The position numbers were made by a program, and so were the translations under genes. A stretch of 64,000 nt of DNA from Cristatella mucedo (lineage: Eukaryota; Bryozoa; Phylactolaemata; Cristatellidae): NCBI GenBank assembly GCA_009760855.2, contig WPIO01000012.1:5166001-5230000 (forward strand). The letters run 5' to 3'. Shown piece after piece: positions 62,334 to 64,000 of this stretch. A model generated the notes under the pieces. It saw only the letters and a program-made list of their open reading frames with translations, did not search any database and was not told where the DNA came from. Within the stretch, counting starts at the first letter, position 1; every line of letters starts with the position of its first letter.

Positions 62334-62556
62334 TCAGACGGCGTGGCCGGCGCTGCCGACGTTGTGGCGCCAGTCTGCGTCGCACATCGAAGGCCGCAGT
62401 TTCTCTAGAAAGTCCTCTTCGTCGTCGGTCTCCTGCGATTCGAGGACGGGCGGCGCATCGTCGGGCTCGGACCAGGCGAGGCTGTCGTCAATTTCCAGCC
62501 ACGGAATCGGAGAGATTGCGTGCTCGTCGATAACGATCCGGAATTGCTCCTCTGAA
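62334..62556 (-). CDS. Possible acidic terminal exon, unidentified
   Basis: On the minus strand the acceptor-like GTCGTCGTTTCAG precedes a frame reading EEQFRIVIDEHA, PWLEIDDSLAWSEPDD and ESQETDDEEDFLEKL to a stop at 62334. Base composition is gene-like (GC-rich third positions) and the acidic composition is non-random. No ATG is in frame upstream, so it would need earlier exons at higher coordinates. I do not recognise the protein. Confidence 0.25.
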
Positions 62557-62599
62557 ACGACGACAGTGAGTTCGTGCAATTTAGATGCCGCCGCGACCG

Positions 62600-63648
62600 T
62601 GCTCTAGTCCCGAAAACGAAAATAAGAAAGGGTGCAGACACTGTCTGCAGTCGAGCGCGCGGTTCGCTTCTAAATGCGGCAGTCACTGGTCAACTGACTC
62701 GTCTCGCGGGTACTAGCCTAGCTGGCCGCTGTATGAACGTTATCCAGGGTATTCAGAATGAACTGCAGTCAAGCAGGGCGTGCCGAACCTTCCTCACGCT
62801 TTTAGGCAGCCAATCATAACGGCCTGAAAGGGGTACGCTCCGGCCGCTGCCTCGTGACGCGTCCTTTCTTTCCTGAGTAGTAGGCTTGAGTACACCCCCA
62901 GGCCCTATTATACCCTGGGTTAAAACGGCTAGGGCCACTATATACCCCAAAGGTATATTATGGCATAGGCCACTGTATACCTGTCCAGGTCAAATAAAAT
63001 TCCGTCATATCAATAGTTGCGAGCGAAACGCGCACGAATCGTTCCGCGATGGCTAACCAATCCGCTCCGAAGTCGACCCTGGCATCTCACTCTCTGCTCT
63101 CCACTGTTCTTTTTTTTAAGGCACTCACTACTTCGATCTCTCTCCTACCTCTACTTTTCTACAGACTGTTTCTATAGCCGGAATTTCAGCAACCGTATTC
63201 TCACCAAAAGCCCCCAGGCTCCGAGTACGCTGTAGAGAACTCTCCAGCGTTGCAATTCGCCTAGTCAATGAGACTCTTAGCCGCCACAGACTGCGAAACA
63301 TGCACATACTGCGTGATTCTGAGCGGACCTCAATTTAATGATGAATCTTGAAAACACAGGATTCACTTTCCGGTGGCTGTAAGGGCGGGCGCCCATGTCA
63401 CTCTGCCGGTGCGGAATTCTCGCTGTTCGGCTTTAAAATCCGCATGACCACTATTGGTTTTCAAATTAGTCTTTTGACCCAAGTCAAATTTATCGGCTTG
63501 AAAATTTGACTCGAAAGTGTACCGTATTTCAAACTGAAGACCGTCGGCGATCGGTCTTTCTGAGCAGAAGGACCGAGGCTGCTGGAGTTCGCTGCTTCCA
63601 CATTCTCGCCGGCGCCTAGCCTGTAACAACGCCGCTCCGGCACTCATA
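62600..63648. other. Non-coding or unassigned stretch
   Basis: It contains TATATTATA-like AT segments near 62900-62960 and a T-run at 63109. The minus frame 63363-63647 starts with ATG but has no recognisable domain. Nothing firm. Confidence 0.4.
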
Positions 63649-63657
63649 ATGACGACG
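63649..63657 (+). CDS. Possible first coding exon of a gene running off the window
   Basis: ATGACGACG is followed directly by the strong donor GTAAGT at 63658, after GC-rich sequence. The pattern fits a tiny first exon plus 5' UTR. Three codons cannot be identified, and it may be chance. Confidence 0.2.
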
Positions 63658-64000
63658 GTAAGTTCACGCTTTGGCAGCGGCTGGGGCGTAGAGTGACGTT
63701 AGCAGGAGGAAGGGCGGGGAGTATAGACTAGTGTCTGAGGAGCAGTTAATTGAGTACGGTCGCTGGCTGTCTGCTGCCTCGGCCTCAGTGTCGATCATTG
63801 GTACGATTGCTGCGTCGCAGGACCTCCTCACGCCGATGCTTTCTTAATTACCTCAATTTAAACTTGCCACGAGCAAGGGCGTGCCACTTGTATACAAAGC
63901 AAGATGATCGTGCCATGCCACGCACCTCTTAAACAACTCGACCGGCCACCTATTGAAAAGCAGAACGCACACTTCTGACTCATTCAAGGCGAGAAATTAC

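Overview
This is a eukaryotic, animal genome window with no prokaryotic features. It has long spliced exons with GT-AG introns, abundant (CT)n and (CA)n microsatellites, and scattered LINE and tRNA-derived SINE debris. One gene dominates it: a complete plus-strand gene for a giant Fat-type atypical cadherin. The species cannot be named from sequence alone. An invertebrate animal is most likely, and the sequence does not decide which phylum.

I could assemble 42 coding exons by hand, from the ATG at 4710 to the stop codon at 54645-54647. Every junction is phase-consistent. Forty of the 41 introns are GT-AG and one is GC-AG. The model encodes 4827 residues: signal peptide, 34 cadherin (EC) repeats, a membrane-proximal folded region, EGF, laminin-G, two EGFs (the last calcium-binding type), one transmembrane helix (about 4352-4373) and a tail of about 454 residues. 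EC order, the positions of calcium-free EC linkers, the laminin-G domain and a series of short tail motifs line up one for one with vertebrate FAT1 as I remember it. The tail motifs are a polyproline EVH1-type ligand, SDTDSIQKP, YHWDTSDW, CREP, CEIESDYE and a C-terminal HTDV PDZ ligand. This identifies the gene as the FAT1/2/3 (Fat-like, kugelei) class rather than the FAT4/Drosophila Fat class.

Layout: 1-4687 is upstream, repeat-bearing DNA with one possible exon of another gene (513-833) and a striking palindrome cluster (1421-1490). 4688-8328 is the giant first coding exon (EC1 to the start of EC10). 8484-45307 carries EC10-EC34 on 30 further exons. 45696-49684 carries the EGF/LamG/EGF/EGF/TM part, and 50997-54647 the rest of the cytoplasmic tail. 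The 3' UTR probably ends just after the AATAAA at 55206. From about 56000 to 61300 lies a nest of minus-strand LINE fragments, one invaded by a SINE. 61300-64000 has no confirmed gene, but GC-rich stretches with two weak exon candidates suggest the edge of another locus.

The introns hold the window's other structure: very long (CT)n tracts, a foldback plus minisatellite in intron 22, LINE 3' ends sharing one tail sequence, and tRNA-like SINEs. No novel multi-gene system was found. The main interest is the complete FAT1-type gene and what its motifs, linkers and intron positions say about the ancestral protein.
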